Origin: Aeromonas rivuli
GTDB taxonomy: Bacteria > Pseudomonadota > Gammaproteobacteria > Enterobacterales > Aeromonadaceae
DNA length: 64,000 nt
Assembly (NCBI RefSeq): GCF_000820045.1
Contig: NZ_CDBJ01000071.1
Span: forward strand, 190,174 to 254,173
Direction: 5' to 3'
The translations under genes and the position numbers were made by a program. Positions 32,867 through 41,492 of this stretch are shown one piece after another (within the stretch, counting starts at the first letter, position 1; every line of letters starts with the position of its first letter). The notes beneath the pieces were generated by a model. That model saw only the letters and a program-made list of their open reading frames with translations. It made no database searches and was not told where the DNA came from.

Positions 32867-33784
32867 ATGGCCATGTTTATCAATACCAACACTTCATCAC
32901 TGAACGCCCAGCGTAACTTGATGAACACTTCCAAGTCCCTGGATACCTCTTACACCCGTTTGGCATCCGGCCTGCGTATCAACAGCGCAAAAGACGATGC
33001 GGCCGGTCTGCAGATATCAAACCGTCTGACCTCCCAGATCAACGGGCTGGATCAGGGCAACCGTAACGCCAACGACGGCATCTCCTTGGCGCAGACCGCT
33101 GAAGGGGCCATGGATGAAGTGACCGGCATGCTGCAGCGCATGCGTACCTTGGCTCAACAATCTGCCAACGGATCCAACTCGGATAAAGATCGTGCCGCCC
33201 TGCAAAAGGAAGTGGATCAGCTGGGTTCGGAAATAAACCGTATTTCCAAAGACACCACCTTCGCCGGGACCAAGTTGCTCGACGGCAACTATAGCGGTAA
33301 GTTCCAAGTGGGCGCCGATGCTAACCAGACTATCGGTTTTAGCCTGAGTCAGGCGGGTGGCTTCAGCATTTCGGGGATTGCGGCAGCGGCAGGTACTACT
33401 GTGGATGTGATATCCGGTCCAGCAGGCAGTGTAACTACTGCTACCGGCATTTCAGCCATTTTCGCTGGTGGCAGTGCTGGTGGTATCAGCATCAGTTCTC
33501 AGGGCAATGCTCAGCAAGTGCTGGCCGCTGCCGATGCCATGCTGGAAGTGGTCGATGGCAAGCGTGCCGAGCTGGGTGCGGTGCAGAACCGACTGGATTC
33601 CACCATTCGTAACCAGTCCAATATATCTGAGAACGTATCGGCAGCTCGCTCCCGGATCCGTGATGCAGACTTTGCCACTGAAACCGCCAACATGACCAAG
33701 CAGAACATCCTGCAACAGGCGGCGTCCAGCATATTGGCTCAGGCGAATCAACGCCCGCAGTCCGCACTGCAACTGCTGGGCTAA
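32867..33784 (+). CDS. flaB: Polar flagellin FlaB
   Basis: A 305-residue paralogue of FlaA with the same D0/D1 ends and a nearly identical centre. ATG at 32867 ([20 protein letters not shown]) has AGGAGA eight bases upstream; a longer open frame from 32738 lacks such a site and crosses the promoter region. Differences from FlaA cluster around residues 130-150 ([20 protein letters not shown]). Two flagellins with separate sigma-28 promoters are usual for Aeromonas polar flagella. flaG follows after 35 bases and may be co-transcribed. Confidence 0.95.
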   Translation: MAMFINTNTSSLNAQRNLMNTSKSLDTSYTRLASGLRINSAKDDAAGLQISNRLTSQINGLDQGNRNANDGISLAQTAEGAMDEVTGMLQRMRTLAQQSANGSNSDKDRAALQKEVDQLGSEINRISKDTTFAGTKLLDGNYSGKFQVGADANQTIGFSLSQAGGFSISGIAAAAGTTVDVISGPAGSVTTATGISAIFAGGSAGGISISSQGNAQQVLAAADAMLEVVDGKRAELGAVQNRLDSTIRNQSNISENVSAARSRIRDADFATETANMTKQNILQQAASSILAQANQRPQSALQLLG

Positions 33785-33819
33785 GGCACCACCGTCAACC
33801 ATGACATGAGGAGCAACAG

Positions 33820-34281
33820 ATGGCCAATGAACCTATAGTGATGCCTTCTGTTACTTCGACGCTAACCCAACATGGCGGCCCTCAGGCCGCCATGTCTGTT
33901 TCTCGCTCATCAGCCTCTGTTGAGGATAAGGTGGCCGATCAGGAAAGTGTCGAGCCGAAAAGCAAGGTGTCGCAGGAGCCGCCCGCGCACACCAATACAT
34001 CAAAAATAGGCGTAGATAAGGCTGAGGTAGAAAAAAAGGCCCAAGAATTGCAAGAAAGGTTGGACAATTTGAGCAAGGTGAAAGGGTGGACGATCAACTT
34101 CAGCCTGGTACCTGAGCTCGAACAGCCTGTGATCAAGGTGATAGACGTGGAGACCAAACAAGTGATCCGCCAAATCCCGAGCGAAGAGATGTTGCTGATA
34201 AGCAAAAGATTGCAGGCAATGGAACAAGGTAGTCACGATGGGTCTGGCCTGTCGGGATTGTTGTTTGATGGTCAGGTGTGA
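33820..34281 (+). CDS. flaG: FlaG family flagellar protein
   Basis: A 153-residue protein. The first 65 residues are low-complexity and disordered; the C-terminal part is the FlaG domain with LNFS-like WTINFSLVPELEQPVIKVID and VIRQIPSEEMLLISKRLQ. FlaG affects filament length in several bacteria, by a mechanism not settled. AGGAG lies ten bases before ATG 33820. It lies between flaB and fliD, in the conserved Aeromonas/Vibrio order. Confidence 0.9.
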   Translation: MANEPIVMPSVTSTLTQHGGPQAAMSVSRSSASVEDKVADQESVEPKSKVSQEPPAHTNTSKIGVDKAEVEKKAQELQERLDNLSKVKGWTINFSLVPELEQPVIKVIDVETKQVIRQIPSEEMLLISKRLQAMEQGSHDGSGLSGLLFDGQV

Positions 34282-34314
34282 CCCTATTATTTAGCTGACA
34301 GACAGGAGCATGTT

Positions 34315-35715
34315 ATGGCGATAACCTCCGCCGGTGCAGGATCGGGTATCGATCTTGAAAGTGTGATCTCGGCGAGCGTCGCCGCCAAAAAGGCCCAGTT
34401 GCAGCAGCCGATCATCACCAAGCAAAACAGTACCCAGATCACTTTGTCTGGCATCGGTCAACTCAAGTCCTCAATTTCATCTCTCACCGATATCCTCGAC
34501 AAGTTGAGCGCCCCTGGTGCGTTTAACAAACGGGCCATCAATATTACGCAAAATAAAGATGATCCTGTGCTGAAGATGGAGAGCAAGAGTGGCGGCTCCA
34601 ACGGTCAGTACAACATCACCGTCAATAAGTTGGCACAGACGAGCCGGCAAGAAGGGGTGTTTGACAGCTCCACCACATCCCTGATCACCCAGGATGGCCA
34701 GCTGACGTTCAAGGCGGGTGACAAGGAATTCAAGGTGGATGTGAAAGCGGGCGACACCCTGCAAGATATCCGCAAGAGCATCAACGCTAATGGCGATAAC
34801 TTCGGCCTTAGCGTCAACATCGTCAATACCGCGGATGGCAAGGCAAAGTTCATCATCGATTCGGGTGTGTCGGGAGATGGCAAGGATCTGACCATCACAG
34901 GCGATAACGCCGAGCTGGATATCTTCTCGGCCGGCACCGCTGGCAGTGCCATGAGCCAGACCCAGGCGGCGGGCAGCGCCGAGATCGTGGTTGATGGCAA
35001 CGTCCTCAAGAGTGATACCAATGTCTTCGATGACACCATTCAGGATCTAAAGCTGACGGTGCTGCGGGTATCTGACAAGGATAGCAATGGCGATCTGAAG
35101 TCCAACAAGGTGGATATCACGACGGACAAGACCTCCATCCAGGCATTGGTGCAGCAATTCGTCGATGGCTACAACGCCTTGCAGGACAAGATAGGGACGC
35201 TCGGCAAACGCAACAGCTTTGTTGGGGGGGTGAAGCAGGATGACGGCGGTGCCTTGGCCGGGGATTCCACGACGCGGGCCATCAGTACCTTCATGAGCAA
35301 TCTGGTGGTCAGTCCCTCTGGCAGCAGTTCGACCTATTCGACCATCTTCGAGATCGGCATGAAGATGGACAACAAGGGTAAGCTTTCTCTCGATAAAGAC
35401 AAATTTAGTGAAGCGGTCGATAAAAACTTCGATCAGGTCGTTGCATTGTTTGGCAATGAAGATGGCCTTGCGGGTTCTCTGAGCAAAGGGCTTAAAGAGT
35501 ATACCAAGTCAGGGGGCATGCTGGCGCAGCGTACTGATTCCCTGAACTCTGATCTGCGTAGTCTGAATCAGAAAGAAGCGACCTCTAATGCACAATTGGT
35601 TAAATATGAAGCAGCCTTGCGTGCTCAATACGGTAGCCTGGATGCCTTATTGGTAAAAATGAATAACTCGGCCTCTGCACTGTCATCCTTGCAGATGAAT
35701 TATCAGAAAGCGTGA
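34315..35715 (+). CDS. fliD: Flagellar cap protein FliD (FlaH)
   Basis: A 466-residue HAP2 filament cap. The N-terminal helix (GSGIDLESVISASVAAKKAQ) and C-terminal helices (YEAALRAQYGSLDALLVKMN) form the D0/D1 legs, while the middle 90-370 holds the beta-rich domains that cover the filament tip and promote flagellin folding. GGAG lies eight bases upstream of ATG 34315. In Aeromonas the gene is called flaH and may also contribute to mucosal adhesion. It lies directly upstream of its chaperone gene fliS. Confidence 0.95.
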   Translation: MAITSAGAGSGIDLESVISASVAAKKAQLQQPIITKQNSTQITLSGIGQLKSSISSLTDILDKLSAPGAFNKRAINITQNKDDPVLKMESKSGGSNGQYNITVNKLAQTSRQEGVFDSSTTSLITQDGQLTFKAGDKEFKVDVKAGDTLQDIRKSINANGDNFGLSVNIVNTADGKAKFIIDSGVSGDGKDLTITGDNAELDIFSAGTAGSAMSQTQAAGSAEIVVDGNVLKSDTNVFDDTIQDLKLTVLRVSDKDSNGDLKSNKVDITTDKTSIQALVQQFVDGYNALQDKIGTLGKRNSFVGGVKQDDGGALAGDSTTRAISTFMSNLVVSPSGSSSTYSTIFEIGMKMDNKGKLSLDKDKFSEAVDKNFDQVVALFGNEDGLAGSLSKGLKEYTKSGGMLAQRTDSLNSDLRSLNQKEATSNAQLVKYEAALRAQYGSLDALLVKMNNSASALSSLQMNYQKA

Positions 35716-35735
35716 TATATCGAGAGCATTGAAAT

Positions 35736-36158
35736 ATGTATAACCGCAATATAAAAGCCTATACCTCGAATAACCTCGAAGCGGATCTGGCAACCGCGGA
35801 CCCTCATCGCGTCATCCAGCTGATGATGCAAGGATGCCTGGAGCGATTGGCTCAGGCCAAAGGGGCCATAGAGCGGGGTGACATGGCGGCAAAATCCGTC
35901 GCCGTCTCCAAGGCACAAGGGTTGCTGCATGGGTTACAAGATGCGCTGGACATGAGTCAGGGAGCCATATCTGACGATCTGCATGGGCTCTATTCCTACA
36001 TGGATGAGCGTATCTGGGATGCCAGCCTGGCACGGGATATAGCGCCACTCGACGAGGTGATGGGACTGATGCTGACCATCAAATCCGGTTGGGATCAATT
36101 GCCCGATGCAGAGAAACAACAAGGTTATCAAATGAGAAAGCAGAAGGGTGACTTGTGA
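35736..36158 (+). CDS. fliS: Flagellin export chaperone FliS (FlaJ)
   Basis: A 140-residue helical protein. Conserved FliS features are YTSNNLEADLATADPHRVIQ, LMMQGCLERLAQAKGAIE and DALDMSQGAISDDLHGLYSY. It binds the C terminus of unfolded flagellin in the cytosol and keeps it export-competent; in A. caviae the FliS orthologue FlaJ is reported to handle flagellin after Maf1-dependent glycosylation. It overlaps the next gene start by four bases (GTGA). Confidence 0.94.
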   Translation: MYNRNIKAYTSNNLEADLATADPHRVIQLMMQGCLERLAQAKGAIERGDMAAKSVAVSKAQGLLHGLQDALDMSQGAISDDLHGLYSYMDERIWDASLARDIAPLDEVMGLMLTIKSGWDQLPDAEKQQGYQMRKQKGDL

Positions 36159-36481
36159 TCGGCACCTTGGCTTCCCTCGATGAGGCATTGCTGGAAAATG
36201 CCCGACTGATGGAGGATCTATTGCAACAGCAGCGTTATGACGAGGCGCTGTTGTGCATGGATGACCGACAGGCTTTGATAGGGTGTCTGGTGCAACTGGC
36301 TAAAGATGATCCGAGTCAACAGCATGGAATTTCTACCTTGGCAGCGAGAGTTTCCATACAGGAAGAGAGTATGACAGCCTTGGCTACCCATCATCATCAA
36401 GCCATCTTTAAACAACTGGCTCAGGTCGGGAGAGCCAGTAAGGCCGAGCAAGCTTATCGAGTGAACAGCAAGGAGTTCTGA
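36155..36481 (+). CDS. FliT-like small flagellar protein
   Basis: A 108-residue, mostly helical protein starting with GTG that overlaps the fliS stop (GTGA). Length, helix content and the place right after fliS fit a FliT-type chaperone, which in other bacteria binds FliD and the flagellar regulator. Sequence resemblance is weak, and I see no diagnostic motif beyond heptads such as LMEDLLQQQRYDEALL. Its stop overlaps the maf1 start (TGATG), so fliS, this gene and maf1 are coupled. Confidence 0.65.
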   Translation: MIGTLASLDEALLENARLMEDLLQQQRYDEALLCMDDRQALIGCLVQLAKDDPSQQHGISTLAARVSIQEESMTALATHHHQAIFKQLAQVGRASKAEQAYRVNSKEF

Positions 36482-38568
36482 TGTCAGTCAATATTGATGC
36501 GAGCTTGGCAAAAGCGGAACAGGAGACGCTGCGACTGCAACAGCAAGCTGAGCAGGAAGCCGCGATGGCAAAGGCGTTGCCACTGCGCTTTGAGCAGAAC
36601 CTGGCAGCCTTTCGCCAATATATTCCTCACATTGCAGAGATGTATGATACATATCAGCCCATGCGTCCTTTTAGATTCTTCTGCAATGAGAACGGTCAGC
36701 CAAATTTAGCCTGGCTAGATGATGACATAGCGGTTTATGGCGCAGAACCTTATCTCATCTGTGAGACGCTGGTGAAGGAGTTTATGGAGAAGGGCGGGTT
36801 ATCAAAACTATCCTTTACTCAGGAGGCCAATCCGCTAGGTTTCATGCACGTTGAATACCTCAATAAACTGAATGCCTACCTTGATGATATATCCACTCGG
36901 GAACATAAGTGGAGCAAGGTTCCCCATGAACTGCCGAGTGCGTTGGTATTTGGTGTCGGGCTGGGTTATCACCTTGGTTATCTCTATGAACAGTGCAAAG
37001 TTGGTACTCTCTTCCTATTTGAGCCTGATCTAGATTTATTTTATGCATCGCTATTCTGCTTTGATTGGGCCCCTTTGCTTGCTTATTTACATCAAGAGAA
37101 TCTCGGATTACACATTCTGTTAGGGCAGGATGAGCAGACCATAGTGAAGGACTTCTCGTCAGCTATTCACAGCCGAGGCTCTTTCCTCGTCGCAAATGCT
37201 TTAATTATGTGGGGCTATCAGGACGAGAAAATAAAAAGATTGATTGAAAAGGTCAAGCAAGAGTATTTCCTGTTAGTAATGGGGTGGGGTTTTTTTGACG
37301 ATAACCTGATTGCACTGTCTCATACTATAGCTAACATTGAACGCTCAGTACCATTTTTGCAGAAAAATAAAGTTGTTTCATCCAAATATCAACGAATGCC
37401 GGTTTTTGTGATCGGTAATGGTCCTTCCCTGGATGGTGCAATAGAGACCATTAAGGCGAATCAAGGCAAAGCCATCTTGGTTGCTTGTGGTAGCGCTATT
37501 TCTGCGTTGCATAAAATTGGTGTCAAACCAGATGTTTATGTTGCAACTGAGCGTACAAAAATAGTGTATGATTTTTTGGTTAATTTAAATGATCCTGAGT
37601 ATATTCGAGACATTTTATTCTTGAGTACCGATGTTATTCATCCTGACTGTGCGACCTTGTTTGATAAGTCAGCCCTCATGTTTAAACTAAATGAACCTGG
37701 GCTGACTGTTTATAATAATAACTTTCCAGAGCTTACACATTACGCTGCAGTTGGCGGTGTGAATCCCATGGTTGGAAACATTGGTGTCAGTGCACCTATA
37801 TATCTTGGATTCAAAAACATCTATTTATTTGGTTTGGACAATGGTTTCAAGGACAAGGGGCATCACCATTCCAAGCATAGCTCATACTATAATAGCGAAG
37901 AAAACGCTGATGCTTTGGGTGAGATGATGTATGGCGGTAGCCAATGGCAGCGTGAAGGAAACTTTGGCGGTGTGGTCACCAGTAATATTATGTTTGATAC
38001 CTCACGCCGTGTCATAGAACAAGTCTTGGCAGCCAATATTGATGTTAAATGCTTTAATTGCAGTAATGGCGCTAAAATTGAAAAAACCAGACCATTGCCA
38101 AGCTCTGAAATAATGTTGTCCAATCGAATTGATAAGGTAAATCTGATTGACGAGATTGTGGGGCTCTGCTCCGAAATTCCCTTGTCAAAAATTGATTTTG
38201 AACCCCTGCTTGGCATCGATTCTTTCAACTATTTTATCGACAAAATGACAACGGAATGGCAGCAAGAGTTTTCATCTCGCAATGAAATAAATCAGTTGAT
38301 GCTGAGAAACTTTAGCTACCTTTCCCGTATCTCTGCAACGCGGCAGCAACATATAGCACAAGTTATGATAGGTTCGATGAATTATGTGTTTACCATACTG
38401 AGCTCGATTCTCTATTCATTTGAAAATGAAGAGAAAACGCTGGCTTTGATGAAGCCCGCGATTGACTTATGGTTGGAGTTTTTGTCAAAGGCGAGAGAAA
38501 TGTATCCAAGAGCATTCGATAGTGTCGATATGATTGATAATGAAGTGATGGCGCTGTTCAGAAAATAA
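36481..38568 (+). CDS. maf1: Motility accessory factor Maf1 (flagellin glycosyltransferase)
   Basis: A 695-residue cytoplasmic protein of the Maf/DUF115 family. Residues about 150-240 hold GVGLGYHLGYLYEQC, a Rossmann-like turn, and 305-440 form the DUF115 catalytic domain with VIGNGPSLDGAIE, AILVACGSAISALHKIGVKPD and TTDVIHPD-like LSTDVIHPDCATLF. Maf proteins transfer pseudaminic acid to Ser/Thr of flagellin before secretion. The gene is coupled to the FliT-like gene and faces the converging pse operon that makes its donor. The second half is clearly AT-richer than its neighbours, suggesting exchange of this gene between strains. Confidence 0.92.
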   Translation: MSVNIDASLAKAEQETLRLQQQAEQEAAMAKALPLRFEQNLAAFRQYIPHIAEMYDTYQPMRPFRFFCNENGQPNLAWLDDDIAVYGAEPYLICETLVKEFMEKGGLSKLSFTQEANPLGFMHVEYLNKLNAYLDDISTREHKWSKVPHELPSALVFGVGLGYHLGYLYEQCKVGTLFLFEPDLDLFYASLFCFDWAPLLAYLHQENLGLHILLGQDEQTIVKDFSSAIHSRGSFLVANALIMWGYQDEKIKRLIEKVKQEYFLLVMGWGFFDDNLIALSHTIANIERSVPFLQKNKVVSSKYQRMPVFVIGNGPSLDGAIETIKANQGKAILVACGSAISALHKIGVKPDVYVATERTKIVYDFLVNLNDPEYIRDILFLSTDVIHPDCATLFDKSALMFKLNEPGLTVYNNNFPELTHYAAVGGVNPMVGNIGVSAPIYLGFKNIYLFGLDNGFKDKGHHHSKHSSYYNSEENADALGEMMYGGSQWQREGNFGGVVTSNIMFDTSRRVIEQVLAANIDVKCFNCSNGAKIEKTRPLPSSEIMLSNRIDKVNLIDEIVGLCSEIPLSKIDFEPLLGIDSFNYFIDKMTTEWQQEFSSRNEINQLMLRNFSYLSRISATRQQHIAQVMIGSMNYVFTILSSILYSFENEEKTLALMKPAIDLWLEFLSKAREMYPRAFDSVDMIDNEVMALFRK

Positions 38569-38586
38569 AAGCTTCATATAATAAAA

Positions 38587-38614
38587 GTGCCGACCTAGTG
38601 GTCGGCACAGTTTT
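38587..38614. terminator. Terminator between maf1 and pseI
   Basis: GTGCCGACC (38587-38595) pairs with GGTCGGCAC (38600-38608), followed by AGTTTT. It lies 18 bases after maf1 and serves that transcript; the leading A run is weak in the opposite direction. Confidence 0.75.
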
Positions 38615-38785
38615 AATAAAGGGGTTTACTCAGATTTTCATGATGTAAACACAGTGTTGCGTTTGGCTTGAGGATCTCTAATGCAGCCGGGGCAAGTTAG
38701 CTGGCTCGAAAAGGGTGATGTTGATCTGAACACCACGATTGCAATGAGCGCCACTCAAGCCGCAGGGATGTGGGGAACAACACGA

Positions 38786-39826
38786 CTAGGATATAAGAGC
38801 CCAATCCAGCGGTGTTCCTGCGGCAATATCCTGGCTTGCACGGCGCCCCAGCAGGGAGGGGAGGTGAACCGGGGGTAATCCATCCGCAGGTCGGACGGAG
38901 CGGACATTGCGGGAGGTAAAGACCTCTCCGGCTTTCATCGGCTCACAGACGAAGAGTGAGCGGGAGAAGTGCCGGTTTGCCATCGCCTTGTCATTGAGGC
39001 TGTAGCAGACCTCCCCCAGGGCGGCTTCAACCTGCCTGATCCCCTCGACCATATGGCAAAACTCGTCCGGGGTCATGGAGAAGGAGGCGTCCGGCCCACC
39101 CAGGGTACGATCCAGAATGAAGTGTTTCTCTATCACGCGAGCGCCGAGCGCGGTAGCGGCCATGGCCACGGCCTGCCCCATGGTGTGATCCGATAAGCCA
39201 ACCTTGACGCCAAATGTCTGTCGCATATTCGGGATGGTAAGCAGATTGGCCTCCTCCACCGGAGCGGGGTAGGAGGAGGTGCACTTGAGCAGGGTAATAT
39301 CCTGATTACCCATGCGACGGCAGGCCTGCACGGCAGCATCGATGTCGGCCAGGGTCGCGATGCCGGTTGAGATGATCATCGGCTTGCCCTTGCTGGCCGC
39401 GTATTCGATCAGGGGAATGTCGGTGATTTCGAACGAGGCGATCTTGTAGAGAGGGACATCGAGGTCTTCCAGAAAATCGACCGCTGTGACATCAAAGGGG
39501 GTGGAGAAGAAGACTAGCCCCTCTTTCTGCGCCTCGGCCTGGATGGCGGCATGCCACTCCCAGGGGGTATAGGCCTCTTGATAGAGCTTGTAGAGCGTGG
39601 TGCCATCCCAGATGGTGCCCTGATTGATCTGGAAATACTCATTGTCGCAATCCAGGGTGATGGTGTCGGCCCTGTAGGTCTGGATCTTGATGGCATCGGC
39701 ACCGCAGGCCTTGACTGCCCGCACAGTGGCCAGCGCCGTCTCCAGGGAGTGGCCATGGTTGGCAGACAGTTCGGCGATGATGAAGCAGCGCTCCGGATTG
39801 ATGGCGCTCGCTATGGCTTGGGTCAT
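38786..39826 (-). CDS. pseI: Pseudaminic acid synthase PseI (NeuB-like)
   Basis: A 346-residue enzyme that condenses 6-deoxy-AltdiNAc with phosphoenolpyruvate to pseudaminic acid. The NeuB TIM-barrel domain (residues 10-270) has ELSANHGHSLETALATVRAV, KIQTYRADT and GLSDHTMG, and the SAF domain occupies the C terminus (SRSLFVCEPMKAGEVFT onward). ATG at 39826 overlaps the pseH stop (ATGA); a GTG at 39838 is an alternative. It is the last gene of the leftward pse operon, called neuB in the A. caviae flm locus. Confidence 0.93.
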   Translation of the reverse strand: MTQAIASAINPERCFIIAELSANHGHSLETALATVRAVKACGADAIKIQTYRADTITLDCDNEYFQINQGTIWDGTTLYKLYQEAYTPWEWHAAIQAEAQKEGLVFFSTPFDVTAVDFLEDLDVPLYKIASFEITDIPLIEYAASKGKPMIISTGIATLADIDAAVQACRRMGNQDITLLKCTSSYPAPVEEANLLTIPNMRQTFGVKVGLSDHTMGQAVAMAATALGARVIEKHFILDRTLGGPDASFSMTPDEFCHMVEGIRQVEAALGEVCYSLNDKAMANRHFSRSLFVCEPMKAGEVFTSRNVRSVRPADGLPPVHLPSLLGRRASQDIAAGTPLDWALIS

Positions 39827-40386
39827 GAATGTGTCCACTCCTGTTCAGTGATCCCCATCAGCACGAGATCGACATGGTTTGTTGTTTGGGGGCGATAGAC
39901 CGCCTCCCGCCAGGCGCCTTCATGGCGAAAACCTGCTCTCAGATAGGCTTGAATGGCTCTTTCATTGTCCGCCGCGACTTCCAGCTTGAGGGTATGCAGC
40001 TGTGCTACCTCAAATGCCAGCTGGTTTACTGCCGCCAACAGGCGCGGACCAAGCCGTTTCTCGCTGCGCCAGGGATTGCGATAGATCCCGAGCCAGGCGA
40101 TGCGATTGTGCCAATCCAGCCGGTGCAGGGAGAGTACACCCAGTTCGCCTTGGGGGTCCTGGCAGAGGTAGTTCAGGTTGCGGGTCTCCTGGTGTTGGCG
40201 TGCCATGAAGGCGCGATGTGCCTCCAGGCTGATGTCACCCCCAGTGTTCATCCAGCGTGCAATCTCCGGATGGTTGCGCATCTGCCAGACCGCCACTAGC
40301 TGCTGCTCGTCCAGCATGGAAAAAGGGATGAGGGTGACATCGGCCAGCTCGAAGCGGCGCTGCAGATCTATCTCTGGTTGAGCCAT
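39823..40386 (-). CDS. pseH: PseH N-acetyltransferase (GNAT)
   Basis: A 187-residue GNAT-fold enzyme that acetylates the C4 amino group of the UDP-altrosamine intermediate with acetyl-CoA. Typical elements are LGIYRNPWRSEKRLGPRLLA, the acetyl-CoA loop, and AADNERAIQAYLRAGFRHEG with the conserved N-x-x-A-x-x-x-Y-x-x-x-G-F pattern. Its first 19 bases overlap the end of pseG, and its stop overlaps pseI. The gene order and fold both support PseH over a general acetyltransferase. Confidence 0.88.
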   Translation of the reverse strand: MAQPEIDLQRRFELADVTLIPFSMLDEQQLVAVWQMRNHPEIARWMNTGGDISLEAHRAFMARQHQETRNLNYLCQDPQGELGVLSLHRLDWHNRIAWLGIYRNPWRSEKRLGPRLLAAVNQLAFEVAQLHTLKLEVAADNERAIQAYLRAGFRHEGAWREAVYRPQTTNHVDLVLMGITEQEWTHS

Positions 40387-41312
40387 GAGAGGGCCTCCAG
40401 GGTGCCGTTTCCTGCCATCAGCGCTTGCAGCTTGCGTGCTCGTCTGGAGCGTTCGTCCGGTGCTGCCAGTCTTGCCAGCCCTTGTTCCAGCCGGGAGAGC
40501 AAGCCGGCATCATGCCACCAGCCGCCCGGGAGGAAGGCGTCCGGACCGCACCAGCCAGCCAGCTGGCTGGCCTGGTTGTCGGCAACGCCGATGAGCAGGC
40601 CCGGCAGACCGCAGCGCGCCAGCTCATAGGTCACCTGTCCGGCACTGCTGATGGCCAGATCGCAGCGACACATGAGAGCGGCCATCTGGCTGGCATCGAG
40701 GCGGTGATGTTGCCTGGATCCCGACAGCCGCGGATCGTGCTCCCGGATGACGACGTCCAGCTCCACCTCCGGACAGTGCTGGCGTAGCCAGCTGACCAGC
40801 CCTGGAGTCAGGTCGCGCACGTCGGTTCCCCCCATGATGATCAGGATGCGCTCGATGCGCTCGGGAACCCGGGTTCGGGCGGGAACCGACCAGAACGGAG
40901 GGCGCAGGGGTTGCCAACCCGGTCCCCACTGCCAGAGGGCGGCACCGCACTTGTTGCCTGGGGTACCGGGGCTGGCATGGATCACCATCCCCTCTGGATA
41001 GTCCAGGCGCTCGGTGTCATCGAGGTAAATCACCCGCACAAAACCCGCCGCTATGCTCTGCAGTGTCGTCAGGCTCGCCGAATAAGAGTCGACAATGGCG
41101 ACCGCCTGCTGTGGGGAGATGGGCTCTTGCTGCCAGTTGCCCCAGCGAACGGACTCCTCCTTGAGCATGGCGCTGGCCAGCTCATCGCCCTCGACCACCC
41201 AGTGGACAGTGCCGCCCTGTTGCCGCCAGGCGGCGGCATAGGCGCTGCAGCGACTGAGGTGACCTAAGCCCCGTGCCTTGTCCCCTTCACTGAAGATCCA
41301 GAGCGGCAGCAT
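40368..41312 (-). CDS. pseG: PseG UDP-sugar hydrolase (FlmD)
   Basis: A 314-residue GT-B-fold enzyme that removes UDP from the diacetamido-altropyranose intermediate. The N-terminal FSEGDKARGLGHLSRCSAYA (residues 8-27) holds the glycine-rich turn and His of the PseG active site, with ISSAGQVTYELARCGLP as the UDP-binding C-terminal motif. The pathway intermediate is released as free sugar for PseI. ATG at 41312 directly follows the TAG of a small ORF and has AAGGTGAG upstream. Confidence 0.9.
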   Translation of the reverse strand: MLPLWIFSEGDKARGLGHLSRCSAYAAAWRQQGGTVHWVVEGDELASAMLKEESVRWGNWQQEPISPQQAVAIVDSYSASLTTLQSIAAGFVRVIYLDDTERLDYPEGMVIHASPGTPGNKCGAALWQWGPGWQPLRPPFWSVPARTRVPERIERILIIMGGTDVRDLTPGLVSWLRQHCPEVELDVVIREHDPRLSGSRQHHRLDASQMAALMCRCDLAISSAGQVTYELARCGLPGLLIGVADNQASQLAGWCGPDAFLPGGWWHDAGLLSRLEQGLARLAAPDERSRRARKLQALMAGNGTLEALSWLNQR

Positions 41313-41492
41313 CTAGCTCACCTTGAATATTGGCTGAGCAGGTTCACCATCAATTGTCATAGTTTGGGTGCTTTTCATACCGGATTGACGCTCAAAGAGA
41401 GCGGGGGCACTGTCCCTGTTGGCGTTCTCATCGGGGGTAATGTGCCCCGGAAGAAAACTTGCCAGGAACCCGAGGGCGTGGTTTGGCATCAT
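41313..41492 (-). CDS. Small ORF between pseF and pseG
   Basis: A 59-codon frame, MMPNHALGFLASFLPGHITP onward to QPIFKVS. ATG at 41492 overlaps the pseF stop (ATGATG around TGA) and has AGGAGGAGAG about six to nine bases upstream, one of the best ribosome sites in the region; the frame ends exactly one base before the pseG start. This placement favours translation. The first 20 residues are weakly hydrophobic, and the rest is polar. I recognise no family. It may be a small pathway protein or merely a translated spacer that couples pseF to pseG. Confidence 0.55.
   Translation of the reverse strand: MMPNHALGFLASFLPGHITPDENANRDSAPALFERQSGMKSTQTMTIDGEPAQPIFKVS

Noticed and set aside
38681-38878. 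65-codon plus-strand frame between maf1 and pseI
   Set aside because: It runs into the pseI coding region, with no ribosome site or recognisable protein.
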